A stretch of 64,000 nucleotides of DNA. It comes from Gymnothorax reevesii. Lineage: Eukaryota; Chordata; Actinopteri; Anguilliformes; Muraenidae. Position numbers and translations under genes: made by a program. The stretch covers positions 76,821,120 through 76,885,119 of the forward strand of contig CM056583.1 in assembly GCA_029721435.1 (NCBI GenBank). Reading direction: 5' to 3'. Within the stretch, counting starts at the first letter, position 1. Each line of letters starts with the position of its first letter. Below, in pieces: positions 36,301-46,430 of this stretch. A model generated the notes under the pieces. The model worked only from the letters and a program-made list of their open reading frames with translations. It ran no database searches and was not told the origin of the DNA.

Positions 36301-39300
36301 ATTACGTTCCCAGCAGTGAGCGCTCTGGTGTCTCGCAGTGCTGAGCCCGACCAGCAGGGTAAGACTCCTCTCTGTCCTTCTCCACCCAGACCGCCCCCCG
36401 CCCACATCCCCCCCTCCCACCTACCATTCCCACTGCCTTAAAGCCTGGATCAGCCTCGGCCCCTGGGAGACGACACCGTCCGGTCGTTAGTGCTTTTAAA
36501 GGTCTTGCTAATTAGGAATATCACAATACACAGCACTGGAGTGGGGAGTGGATGTGTACATTGATCTTTGGTTGTTTGGAGCCGAAATGGACACTTTCAA
36601 AGAAGCTTACAATTCCCTGCTTTCCACCTGGGGAACTTGTTTTTATTGACAGTTTTTAGTAGACTGAGGCTGTTTTTGCGAACTTTCATATCTCTTTCTG
36701 AAAGAATTGCATCACTTTACATTGTGAAGAGATGGAATGTTTTGAGCTTTACAATACCAGTCAAAGTACACTTTGCTAATGTCACAGCGCTCCATTTTTA
36801 GAGAAACTTAAACAGCTTAACTTCTCTATATAATCTCAGATGGAATTTGTTAGAGGTAAACAGTCAGAAGTGAGTAAAGAATAATTTACTTGTTTGAGTA
36901 GTGTCCAAAATTTTGGAATTCTCAAAGAAGTTGTGTTTTGCAAAGTAAACGGACGAACAAGCTCCTTCCATTTTCCAACGGGTGAATTAAAGCCCTGTTG
37001 TTTTGGGACTTATTGAGCAAAAAGGTCAATGAAGAGCACGCCGCAAGTGCAGCACATCTTTGGGAAGTTAGACAGTCGAGCAACTGCAAACTTGGGGCCC
37101 TATGATTTCCGCGATCACGGAATCGCGGAATTGGCCAATAAAAACGGAATCTATTGATAAACGTGGAATAAATAAATCGGCATAATTTGACTGAAACGCA
37201 GTTCGTAAAGCCACGTTTCCACCGAACGCGAAACAAAATAGCGTTCGGTGGAAACGTCCAGGTTACATTCAAAGTCAATGTAAAGACGCGAATGCAAGCA
37301 AAAATGTGAGCCGCCTTCGTCAAATTCACCTGCCCCGAGTGTTCGAGCAACAAGTCTCTTCGGTTTCTACAGAAGATCTGTGAGAAGAAGTTTTTTGTTG
37401 TTGTAGACGAGACCACTGATGCCTGCGATTGCAGGGTCCTAAACATCATCATTTGTCACCTTATGTTAGCTTAACAACTTATATAACCGTTAAATAGCCT
37501 ACAATATGTCTTTTCACAGTTTACTTAGTGATAGTGTGCATGCATATTATGACGTAACGTCGTCCCCCAGTGGTGAAATAACAGCTGATGCATCTTTGTG
37601 TCAGTTTGTTCATGTTTAATCATTACTGTGGAACATTTTGTCCTAGGATGGAATACACAGTGTCGGGATTGCTGAACAAAAGTTTCTATAAAAGAAAAAA
37701 ATTAATTTGGTATCGCTGATGCATCAGAATCAGACAACTGTTGATTCGTGGGGGAAACGGAGTGTCATTACTGCTGTTATCATACATTCATATATATACA
37801 CTCAACGAATATACAGTACGATTATAAATGATTGAAAAGGGGCAGTCAGAATAATACATGTCAGTACAGCCGTCGTCTGCCTTTTTGACTGCAACTTACA
37901 CTTCCTTTTAAAGAGACAGTTTTATTTTGTAGCATTATTTTAGGTAAATTTTTTTGATGAAAAATTTATTTCATCACAGTACAATGTTATATTGCGTCAC
38001 TATGCAGTACTTGGTCTGGCCTGAAGTGCTGAGGAAAATGGAGGTTTGCATCTACTAATATAAGGTTATTTCTATTTAATTTGTGAATATTTTATTCATT
38101 AACATAAGCACACTCTCTCTGATGGTGAAATTGGTGTAATTGGTAAAAAAAATGGAATTCAAAATAATTAAAATGGAAAAAACAGAATTTGGGAAAAAAT
38201 AAAACGAAATTTGGAAAAAAAATAAAAGGGATTTCCTGGGGCCCTACAAACTCAATATAGCCATGTAACTGCCCTTGTTTAAAAAAAAAAGTGATTATGC
38301 GCAGCAAATACGACTATACTGGTTAGTTTGGATTTAAGAATTAAATCTTTTTTTTCTTTTTTTTGCAAAATAAAGGGTTCTTATTTCTTTATTTAACATT
38401 CATTGTGAGAAAAATGTGGGTATGTCCAGACTTTTGACTGGTGCTGTATAACACGACTGTTTGTTTGATAATCTCATTTTATCACTTTGGATAATTTTGC
38501 ATGCTATATGAATGGCTTTTCTGGACATTTTTATCGGGTGGAGATAGTGTTAAACTTATACTCTGGTGTACCTGAGGTTGAAGCCATCAGTGTATAATTG
38601 ACTTGACATCATGACAAACATGATTTTGGAATCCAGTTTCCACTGATGCCACCTGACATTGAAGCAGTTCAAATGTAATATCTTGCTTAAGGCTGAGATG
38701 GCAGTTCTCCGTCTGTGTCTGAAATGTGTGACCTTATGGCATCATATTTTTAAAATTATTTCTTTTATGGGCATGCTTTATTACCCCATTTTGCGACTGA
38801 CAAATTTTTTTATTTTTTTGGGGCATTTGTGGGTTTCCTTTGACCCGGAGAGTTCAAGTGGTACTTCAGGCATTTCCACTTTCCTGAACTTTGCACTTAC
38901 TGTGTGATTTCAAGGGAGAATTTCTCACTGATCGTAAAACACTGAGCAAACCTTCTGTTCTGTGGTTTGTGTGGGATTATTGCTTTGGCTGGAGCCAAAA
39001 TTGATCAATAGAAACAGCTGACCTGGGCTATTCGCTGTTTGAACAATATTTTAGAAGTCTTAATGAGAGCACTTCAAAAACACATCTGGACGTTGTTTTT
39101 GTGTTTTTGAAGCACAGGGCAGAAAAGAACATCTTGTGTAGTCCAAATTTTTTTTTTTTTTTCCAATACATTGACTGCTTAATGCTGAGCTTTGCTGGAA
39201 GTGCTTATATTTCATTGCCTGGTTAAGGCAGTCACACCGAGGGGAAAGGAATGACCAGCACTGGTGTTTGTGAGTGACTGTTGCAGGAAGATCTCATTGA

Positions 39301-39961
39301 AGACCGCAGGGATTCCACCTCATTCAGTCTGTTTGCTGTGCTGTTTCTGTGCTGGGAGTGCAGGGCGATAACTGGTCAGGTTCAAAACATTTACTTGTTT
39401 ATGCCTCTCAGCTTTGTGGAGTTTGCTGTGGGAGTGTTTATCTGTGAGGTCACGGTGCCATTACAAATGACAGTGCCTGTTGCAATCAAGCCTTTTTTTT
39501 GTCCAAATTCAACGGAGCTCTGATATGAGGTCATCACAATAAATCTGCGGTCAGCAAAGCGAAGGCCAGTGGGAGTGTTCCGCTTTTTGGGTCACTGCAC
39601 TGGTGCGACTCATTAGACAAACAGTTCATAACATTGACTGCATGGACTATAGAAAAAGAAAGAACTTTTGCACGTATAAAACTTCGGGAGAGGTTGCACT
39701 CAGGAATGCATTTTTCAAACTTATTGCAGGACTGGTTGTGCAGATAAGTGTTTTCACTTTAACTAGCCCTCATTTAAAGAACTAGTGCACGGTCCGTTTA
39801 ATTCATGCTTGAGCAGTGTTGGCACTTACAGGTTTCTTGATTTCTTAAGAACCACGCAGCTAAACAACTTAAAAGTTGCCCCTGCATTTCCTTGGGTCCT
39901 CAGCAGTACACCCACCATGTTTGAAGTCGTTTGGATGAACCACTTTGGAGATATGTGAAGG

Positions 39962-39999
<38 letters not shown>

Positions 40000-42327
40000 C
40001 TTGCTTTACAGCATCATAGCCCAAAAGAAGGAACTTTTCTTTGGTAATTTTACCATCTCGAGACTAAAACTAAATGTGTAACCTATATTTCAAGGTCAGG
40101 TCATGTTATCCCTCATTAACTTACGCAGAATTGTCTTGCCGTCATTTTTCGACTAGCTTCATCGCTATCATGTTTATGTGTTTTGTGGGCAAAAAAGGCA
40201 TAAGCTGGTTTGTCACTGTAAATTGTGTTTTGCCTCCCATTCAGGAGTTGTTCAGGGAATGATAACAGGAATTCGAGGTTTGTGCAATGGACTGGGCCCT
40301 GCTCTGTACGGGTTTATCTTCTTCCTCTTCAATGTGGAGCTGAAGGCCATCGACCCTGTCCAGGCTGATAAGACGGCGCTTTTGCACAGCCCTAGTGATG
40401 AGGTTTGTTGAAAACTCAGTTTCAGAAAAGGCTCAGTGCCCTTGAATGTACGGCTGCAAAAATCAAACAAATCCTGTGGTAAATAGTCTTTCTCACTGCC
40501 TAGTGTTGACTTGATTATAGATACAAATGCATCTAACAGTTAAGAAATTCTGATAAACTTCGGCTGGATGCTGGGTTGGCTCGCTTGTGGTGCAGTTGTG
40601 CGGTCTCTGGGAAACTCCGGCCTCGCAAGTGCCGACCGTGGTTAACAGCCTGACAGGAGCAGCGTGTAATTGGCCTCCAGCTGCTCAGGAATATGGGAAA
40701 CATGAAGTCATTTTGGGCGGGAATTTTTGGTTGCCTCACACTGGTAATTCGAGTATCTGTCGGTTTGGGTTTCCTTCACTCTTGTTCCTTACTTGCGAGG
40801 ATTGTGTACCCTACCCCATTGTGTAAAGAAACTGCGGACGACAGGGGTGTGTTTGGCAAGGGACCAAGAACTGGGTGTGCTCTGCTCTCCCGAGATGGCA
40901 GCCAGAGTTGCATATGAGCATGTCTGTACATAATTTGCTTATTGGGTATTCCAGATTCAGGTGAGCTTGGAAATGCAAACTTGCTGACAACAAATAAATA
41001 ATTTAAAAAAAAAAAACAATAAAAGGCTTTATTTAGTATGAGATTACAGCAGGTTTCTGAAACTCATTATGTTGTTCATTCCTGGTTATTTAACACAGCA
41101 TGGGTGTTATTGGTGTTTTCTGAGTGGTGTGTGGTGTCCTTAAGGTCCTCGTGAAACTCCATGCCGGGTGTCAGTTGATTCTTCATTTCCTCTGAAAACA
41201 GAAGGCCAGGAAGACAGGCCTACTCCCGAGGAGCACAGTCTGCTCTGATTGGTCAGCTTTCAGCGGGCCAAAGCAGACTCCGACCCCAAATCACACCAGC
41301 CTCCTGGTGTTTGTAACCAGGGAAGCTAGCTCTTTAACGACTCGCATATCGTCTGTCCAATCAATGCAGTCATGCTTTTATTTTTTTGAGTTGCCTCATC
41401 GAACTCAGAGCAGTGGTGCATGGCAGGCTGCAAACTTCACAAACCAAATATCTAGATGGCTAAGAACCACAAAGCTAACTGTGATGGAAGCGGAGAAGAG
41501 TCAGCGTGATGTCCGACAGTATGAGACAGGGCAGCTGAATTGCAGTCTGTTGGCTGCTCCCACGCTCACTGCTCTGGTCATGACCGTCAGTGAAGTCAGG
41601 TATACCACTGCTTAAACCAGATGGCTAAACCAGACGGTGGCACAGGCTTCTCCTGGACCATCCTCTGTGATTGACTCTTCCGCTGACAGGGCTGTCCGTC
41701 TTCTTGTCTCGGATAAGGAACAGGGGCATTAAAACATGAGACTCATGTTTGTTTGTATGAGGATGGATCTCTTGCTAAACTGGTCAATGTGTAAATAGTG
41801 GAAAATTAGACATGAAAAAGTTTTAATGGTGGTGGTGGGGGTGGGGGGGTGCCAGGGAATACTTTATACTTGCACATTGCCAGTGACAACTTGACATCTT
41901 AAAGGCTCACTTTATCTTGATATAAAATATAAACACTAACCACTGCTTCTCCAAACACACATTGTAGGCAAATCTATTTTTCATATTTTGAACACGTAGT
42001 CCATACACCGCACTGCCCCCAAAGATGGCGAATTCTCACGTCCAACTATTTACAACCCACTGTCCGATTATAAAGTAGACTCAAAGTGTGACATTATCCA
42101 CTCCGCGAAAAAAATTATTCTTTCATTAAAAAAAAAAAAATCCAGTTTTCCGCTGATCGAACAGCAGACATTGGTCAATCGTAATACATTACGTATAAAT
42201 GTTATAAAGCCAAAGGAAAATATCCTGTCTCACCGTTTAGGCATTCGGCTGCTGTGGGCAGTAACCACAGTCTGCATAGACTACACGGCTTTTTGCCTCC
42301 CAAGAGGGTATGGCTACTAGTAGTAGC

Positions 42328-42359
<32 letters not shown>

Positions 42360-44589
42360 TAATCTTATGGAAAAATATATTAAAGAACAACACAACAGTC
42401 TGTCAAGGCCTGAACAGCAGGAGGCACACCTACATGTAATCTTTACAAAATAGGTAAATCATGGAAACAAACTATGTTATGCGAGGAAAGCGTGTTTATT
42501 AAGCCTTGGACAACAGGAAAAAAAGAACTGCTGTAACACAGGTCTTCCATAAACAAGGACAAAAATTAATGTATGGCTTCCCTTCAAAGAAAGAAAAAGC
42601 ATTAACAATGTCATTACAGCACAAACATTAACGATAATTAGGCTGCTCATTTTTAAAACTCAACGATGGCGGTGTCGGCTCGAGTACACCCTCCACTTTT
42701 CAAATGGAATAGCTAAACAGTATATCGCAAAGTCTACATCTAACTTTTCCCCAGTATCTGGTCGAAGTGAGGCCAAGCGGCGCTTTTCTTTTCTTTCCAA
42801 GACGTCGTTCTCCCCGTCCTGCCATGACATTGATCGCCACACCGGATCAGCATCCGCGTCGCATTTACTTTTTAAACATTTTGTTTTTAGCTCTTTATTT
42901 TGTTTTTAGCTCTTGCAGCAATCACAGTAATTAACTATACTGTAATGAATGGAAAATTATTTTAAAAATTACATAATTGCTTTAAAGGAATATTGATTTT
43001 CCGAAACGCTTAGCCTCTAGTAAACATCTACACATTTCACTGGAGCATATAGGAGTTTAGCGTGCTGCTGAACTGAAAAAAAAAAAAAAATTGAAGGGGA
43101 ACCCAGGTTAAACCTGAAATAGATTTACCTGAGAGCAGCACATATTGAAGTGAATTTGATACATCATTCCCCTATGAAGCCCTCCCAGATTTCCCTGAAG
43201 AGTTGTTGGCAGTAGAACCCGTATAGCACAAGCGGAAGGATCATCTGCTCCGCGGATGTGTTTCCCCTTCAAACACCTGCCCCCTGCATAGTTGGGACGT
43301 TTCTGTGGACAACATCCCAAATGTTGCAAGACCCGTTCGCTGTCCCTACGTACAGCGCTCAGGGAAATGGTGTTTTGCCAGGCTTACGGCAGCTCAAACC
43401 AGGGTGGAAAGTGCCCTGGAAGACATTTCATCCCCTACCAGACATTGGTTAAAAAAAACAAAAAAAGAAAAGAAAAATCTTGAGCTCTATCAGACATATA
43501 TGGTGCCTGGAAAGTGAAATGATATGGGAAAAATGTATCCAGTATATATTTCGTGGCCACGAGATATTACTCATTTCTTTAATTTGATTTAATTTGAGTC
43601 AACAAAATTGTGGAAACGAGTTAATTAAATTCTGGGAACAAATCTTATGGCCAAGAAATATATTTTTTTGTCATGTCATTGCTCTTCCCAGTCTTTGTAG
43701 AAATGGGATTTGTTTGCTAGTGTGTTAGTATCAAGGTGGAAAAGTTTTAACTGAAAAATTACATGCATCAATCAACCAACGAACATGCGGCCCACAAAAA
43801 GGTCACCGAAAGCGAGCAGCTGTTACTGGATGGCAAAGTGCAGTTCCAAAAAGAATGGCCTGGATGGTTTTGTATTTTTTGCAGTTTTCCTCTAATCCAG
43901 ATATTACTTTGAAGAAACTTCTGTGCCAAAAGGAAGGTCAATGTGTGTTCTTTTTTTGCAAATCTACTTTAAGTATGACCTGGGTTCCCCTAAAGGAACA
44001 AATTTGTTAAAGGAACAAATAGTTGAATCATTATATTAGGCAACCAATTCCGATTCGACTGACAAACGTCTGAATGGGATACAGCCTTCTCAATATAAAT
44101 GTCACCAATAACAAATTTACTGAGTCATTTTGGTTGTATAGATCTGAAATTGAGTCAGCAAGCTTACATTATTGTGCCTGAATAGCAAAGTCATCTTCTA
44201 ACAAAGAGCAAAAAACATTGTTTCTTTCATCTTAACTGATATTTTTACTGTTTTTGATGATATGAACTTTGGTTTTGTATTTACATTACATAATTAGCAA
44301 TCTGAGTGCATCCCCTGACAAAGGCCGAGCGTCCCCGAGCATTCAGCAGTCTCTCCTTTCCCCCCTTCAGACGTCGGTGATCCCTGGCCCACCGTTCCTG
44401 TTCGGGGCCTGCACCGTTCTCCTAGCTTTTCTCGTGGCCTTATTCATCCCAGAGCACCGCGACGAGGAGCCGAAGATGTGCCACGTCCGCAAATGCAGTG
44501 TCAGCGCGGCAGGTGTCGGCCAGAACCTGACGCCCCTCCTGGGCAGCGACGAGGACATCGAACCCTTGCTGCAGGACAGCACTGTGTGA
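24239..44589 (+). CDS. mfsd14b: MFSD14B (HIATL1) major facilitator transporter, complete, 12 coding exons
   Basis: The joined exons give 1,470 nt and 489 aa, close to the family length (about 490-506). They are 24239-24316, 26630-26722, 27145-27207, 27746-27873, 28327-28441, 28692-28910, 30189-30302, 34106-34177, 34486-34598, 36261-36358, 40245-40402 and 44371-44589; every junction is GT-AG and keeps frame. The product is a 12-helix MFS protein with the signature loop GALSDVWGRK (residues 90-99) after helix 2. Segments such as EFFAWGLLTTPMLT, VGKDSTVLLICITVFLSYLP and the tail SDEDIEPLLQDS match MFSD14B rather than MFSD14A. MFSD14 proteins are orphan transporters, mostly placed on intracellular membranes; the substrate is not established. 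The tail has an acidic dileucine signal (D479-I-E-P-L-L). The N-terminus is basic and looks more like MFSD14A. Intact. Confidence 0.93.
24626..24778. mobile_element. Short foldback MITE in mfsd14b intron 1
   Basis: The ends CGTCACCCTATTAAAATAAT and the complement at 24778 are inverted repeats of about 35 bp (also 'ggcctaagtcattttt' against 'aaaaaatgactgaggcc'). The whole 153 bp can fold as one hairpin. No coding capacity. Confidence 0.85.
24872..24892. repeat. (TTG)n microsatellite
   Basis: Seven consecutive TTG units in mfsd14b intron 1. Confidence 0.9.
26630..26722 (+). CDS. mfsd14b: mfsd14b coding exon 2
   Basis: 93 nt, acceptor ctctgcag, donor ACG|gtacga. Encodes PDIGSASVIHAVVVIFLEFF then AWGLLTTPMLT, the first membrane helix. 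Confidence 0.95.
27145..27207 (+). CDS. mfsd14b: mfsd14b coding exon 3
   Basis: 63 nt, acceptor actcctag, donor AAG|gtgaga. Encodes VLHKTFPQHTFLMNGLIQGV then K. Confidence 0.95.
27746..27873 (+). CDS. mfsd14b: mfsd14b coding exon 4
   Basis: 128 nt, acceptor ccgacag, donor CTG|gtaaga. Holds helix 2, the MFS signature GALSDVWGRK and helix 3 (LLVTVFFTCAPIPLM). Confidence 0.96.
28327..28441 (+). CDS. mfsd14b: mfsd14b coding exon 5
   Basis: 115 nt, acceptor tccccag, donor TTG|gtaaga. Encodes WYFAMISVSGIFSVTFSVIF then AYVADVTEEHERSTAYGL. The ERSTAYG motif is MFSD14B-type. Confidence 0.96.
28692..28910 (+). CDS. mfsd14b: mfsd14b coding exon 6
   Basis: 219 nt, acceptor ggtttcag, donor TCC|gtgagt. 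Encodes helices 5 and 6 (SATFAASLVTSPAIGAYL; LDICFILLAVPESLPEKM) and the central loop up to WEQADPFS. Confidence 0.96.
29009..29545. mobile_element. Intronic TIR repeat, copy 1
   Basis: The ends are inverted: left CAGTCCCAGTCAATGTTTGGAC, partly diverged, and right complement TACAGTACCAGTCAAAAGTA. 537 bp. The interior matches the repeat at 36751-38450 at many phrases ('aaaaaggtcaatg', 'gcagcacatctttggg', 'aactgcccttgtt'). Non-coding. Confidence 0.8.
30189..30302 (+). CDS. mfsd14b: mfsd14b coding exon 7
   Basis: 114 nt, acceptor tcccacag, donor CAG|gtaatc. Encodes RRVGKDSTVLLICITVFLSY then LPEAGQYSSFFLYLRQ (helix 7). Confidence 0.96.
31160..32587. mobile_element. hAT element with exact 8-bp target duplication
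   Basis: Left end TAGGGATGCACCGAAATGAA and right end complement TACAGATGCACCGAATTATC are inverted. The flanking 8-mers are both CTTTCAAA (31152-31159 and 32588-32595). Sub-terminal 'gccgaaaccgaaa' repeats are typical of this hAT family. 1,428 bp; no transposase recognised. Confidence 0.92.
32639..33183. mobile_element. MITE with TTAA target duplication
   Basis: Flanked by TTAA at 32635-32638 and 33184-33187. Inverted ends AGTGCCCCTATTATG and CATAATAGGGGCACT match perfectly. TTAA targets are used by piggyBac and Kolobok superfamilies. 545 bp, with no convincing protein. Confidence 0.85.
34106..34177 (+). CDS. mfsd14b: mfsd14b coding exon 8
   Basis: 72 nt, acceptor tgtttcag, donor CAG|gtattt. 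Encodes VINFSSTAIAAFIAVVGILS then IVAQ (helix 8). The open frame runs on through the whole of the next intron (see findings). Confidence 0.95.
34486..34598 (+). CDS. mfsd14b: mfsd14b coding exon 9
   Basis: 113 nt, acceptor cccggtag, donor CTG|gtaagc. Encodes TVFLSVLMRWIGNKNTVLLG then LGFQLLQLAWYGFGSEP. Confidence 0.95.
36261..36358 (+). CDS. mfsd14b: mfsd14b coding exon 10
   Basis: 98 nt, acceptor gtgtttcag, donor AGG|gtaaga. Encodes MMWAAGAVAAMSSITFPAVS then ALVSRSAEPDQQ (helix 10). Confidence 0.96.
36751..38450. mobile_element. Intronic TIR repeat, copy 2, split by an hAT insertion
   Basis: Same family and orientation as 29009-29545. The left portion (to 37094) and the right portion (from 38247) are contiguous in copy 1 but separated here by 1.15 kb of inserted DNA. 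The right end is 'ccagacttttgactggtgct' then GTATA. Confidence 0.8.
37095..38246 (+). mobile_element. hAT element inserted in intronic repeat copy 2
   Basis: The borders are GGGCCCTATGATTTCCGCGA and the complement of TAGGGCCCCAGGAAATCCC. The flanking 8-mers CAAACTTG (37087-37094) and CAAACTCA (38247-38254) are a decayed target duplication, and copy 1 shows the empty site. Near 37380-37450 the plus strand reads FFVVVDETTDACDCRVLNI, the hAT transposase 'DETTD' block. The rest of the transposase is deleted or scrambled. Confidence 0.85.
39964..39995. repeat. (CA)n microsatellite
   Basis: About 16 consecutive AC units in mfsd14b intron 10. Confidence 0.9.
40245..40402 (+). CDS. mfsd14b: mfsd14b coding exon 11
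   Basis: 158 nt, acceptor cccattcag, donor GAG|gtttgt. Encodes VVQGMITGIRGLCNGLGPAL then YGFIFFLFNVELKAID and a variable loop. Confidence 0.96.
42328..42357. repeat. (AAT)n microsatellite
   Basis: Nine to ten AAT units; the Ile-only frames over it are artefacts. Confidence 0.9.
43095..43991. mobile_element. TIR element (aggggaacccaggt ends)
   Basis: Left end AGGGGAACCCAGGTTAAACC and right end complement AGGGGAACCCAGGTCATACT, continuing into mirrored 'agatttacct'/'aaatctact' sequence. 897 bp with no recognised protein. No target duplication could be fixed. Confidence 0.8.
44371..44589 (+). CDS. mfsd14b: mfsd14b terminal coding exon 12 with stop
   Basis: 219 nt including TGA, acceptor cccccttcag. 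Encodes the last helix (TVLLAFLVALFIPEH), a Cys/Lys-containing cytosolic tail and the end SDEDIEPLLQDSTV. Confidence 0.95.
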   Translation, partial: TSVIPGPPFLFGACTVLLAFLVALFIPEHRDEEPKMCHVRKCSVSAAGVGQNLTPLLGSDEDIEPLLQDSTV

Positions 44590-45376
44590 GCGAGGTCCCC
44601 GAGGCCCTGTCCCTATTGGGCGGAGGGCTGGAGGAGGGGTGATGGGACTGCCTGAGAAGAGAGCCCGGTTTCCTCCACCAAGTCTTCGCATTTCCTCTGA
44701 GGAAAATAGTTCCTTATAGGGACAAAGTGCTAGTGAAACCTGTATTCCACTTCACTTTTGTAACCTGTAAGGAGCAGTATTATTGGTATTGTCAGTGAGA
44801 GTATTATCTGTATTGTGTTATCTGAATGACTCTGGGGACGAGGGTGAAGCAAGTTTAGGTCTTTGTGTCGTGCAATTAATCTCAATAGAATTACACTCTA
44901 TGGGTAACAATCGTACTCCATAGTTTTGCCAATTGAAAATATTTTAAAATGATGTTTATAGTCTCTGAACGTCTTTGACCCTATTTATTTATTTTAAAAG
45001 AAACCAGGTCATATTATAAACAGGCAAAAAAAAATTGATGTCATCCTTTAATGGTGTAAAAACTGCATTATTAAGCCCTACAAGGTATTTCTAGTGTGTA
45101 GTTTTTGTATGCATTTTTTAACATTGAGGTTTTAGAAATATTTTTGGAAGAATTGCTTAAATGTGTATCCTTCAAGAGCAATAGACCTCAAAATTGAGCT
45201 ACAAGTTACTGCTTACATAGTTACTTCATTATTGGTGCTCTCTCCGACACCACTGAAAGCCAGTCCTACCTTAGTTTCTGTGCTTATTTCTTGTGTTATT
45301 GGGAGGCGAGAGGCATTTGGGAGTTTGATGTGTAAGTAGAGATGTTCACTAAATTTTTCAATTCTATGCGTGATTA

Positions 45377-46064
45377 TACAGATCAGCCACATTAAAGCCA
45401 CCTGTCTAATATTGTGTGGGTCCCCCTTATGCCACCAAAAACAGCCTCGTCAAACTGATGTTCACTTGAAATCCTGAACTCGGGTTTTCTCAGGAGAACA
45501 TTTCGCTGAGCATCACACTTCCGCCTCCAGGTTGTCTTCTTCCCAAACTGCATTCTGGTGCAGTCTCTTCCCCAGGTTAATGGTGCACTCAAACCCAGCC
45601 AATGCACATAATGTAAAAGAAAATGGGACTCGCTGGACCAGACGTCCTACTGCAGTTGCTCCATGGTCCAATTCTGACGCTTGCATGCCCACTGTAAGCA
45701 CTTTTCGGTGGTAGACCGGGGTTCGAATGGGCATTCTGACTGCACTGCAGCTACAAGGCGCTGCGTGCTGCTCTGTGTGTTGTGAAACATTCCTTATGTG
45801 GGTATGCTTAAATTTCTGTGTGACTTAACCCTTTCACCCCCAGTAGTGCCATAGGGCACTCTGGCGTGGCCAGCATTTTTTCCCAATAATGCCATATGGC
45901 GCTCTTTTTGTTATGTTTCTTTTAACAATCAGGAAACGGAACAGACAGCCAGAAATGTCTGTCTGCAGACCTTGACACGGGCTGCTGTTGTGAGATAATT
46001 AGTTATTTAGTTCTGTTATTTGCTTTATCTGAGAGTGGCTTTAATGCTTTGGCTAATCAGTGTA
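45377..46064 (-). mobile_element. Tc1-like element, copy A, in the mfsd14b 3' UTR
   Basis: Ends 'tacagatcagccac' and 'ggctaatcagtgta' are inverted. Interior phrases 'aacatttcgctgagcatcac', 'tcttccccaggtta' and 'gctccatggtccaattctga' recur in copies B (about 48563-49415) and C (about 57004-57831). The reverse strand carries shattered Tc1/IS630-like transposase coding sequence. Internally deleted. Confidence 0.8.
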
Positions 46065-46109
46065 TACAGTGTGCACCATATTTCATGGGAAAGTGACAGT
46101 TATTTGTCA

Positions 46110-46430
46110 TTTTGGCTATTTTGCCCGAGTCAATCACCAGATCTGAACTCAATTGAACATTTATTTTCACATAATCAAGAGAAGACTGAGGACAAAAGGT
46201 CTCTGAAACATGCGGAAACTGAGGATGCCAGCAATACAGGCCTGGCAGATCATGACCAGGGTAGATACCCAGCCTCTGCTGACATGCATCTCTTTGTATG
46301 CAAAGGACATGCGACCAAATTTGTAGAACGATTACTTCATTCTACATCATGTTCAACTGTGCAATATTTTTGATGACGAGGAAGGCTATGCACTGAAAGT
46401 GCTGTCCTTTCCAAACAATTAATGTGATAT
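46110..46430 (+). mobile_element. Tc1-like transposase remnant
   Basis: The plus strand reads SQSPDLNSIEHL, the conserved 'SPDLNPIEHLW' block around the second Asp of Tc1 DDE transposases. It is followed by 'atacaggcctggcagatcat' and 'tgcaaaggacatgcgaccaa', typical of a Tc1 3' end. Borders are approximate. Confidence 0.7.

Larger units (their letters stand above)
36359..40244. other. mfsd14b: mfsd14b intron 10 (3.9 kb)
   Basis: Apart from the nested repeat at 36751-38450 and a (CA)n run at about 39964-39995, I see no feature. Short open frames here have no splice or family support. Confidence 0.6.
40403..44370. other. mfsd14b: mfsd14b intron 11 (4.0 kb)
   Basis: Contains an (AAT)n run (about 42328-42357), CpG-richer stretches at 42000-42060 and 42660-42850 that look like MITE remnants, and a TIR element (43095-43991). 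No exon seen. Confidence 0.55.

Noticed and set aside
36922..37452. 176-codon minus-strand open frame
   Set aside because: It spans the border between the intronic repeat and the hAT insertion and is antisense to the hAT transposase block (DETTD on the plus strand). A shadow frame, not a gene.
44269..44370. Extension of the last mfsd14b exon upstream of 44371
   Set aside because: The frame is open, but the sequence before 44371 is a typical pyrimidine-rich acceptor, and the family protein continues directly from exon 11 to SVIPGPPFLFGA.
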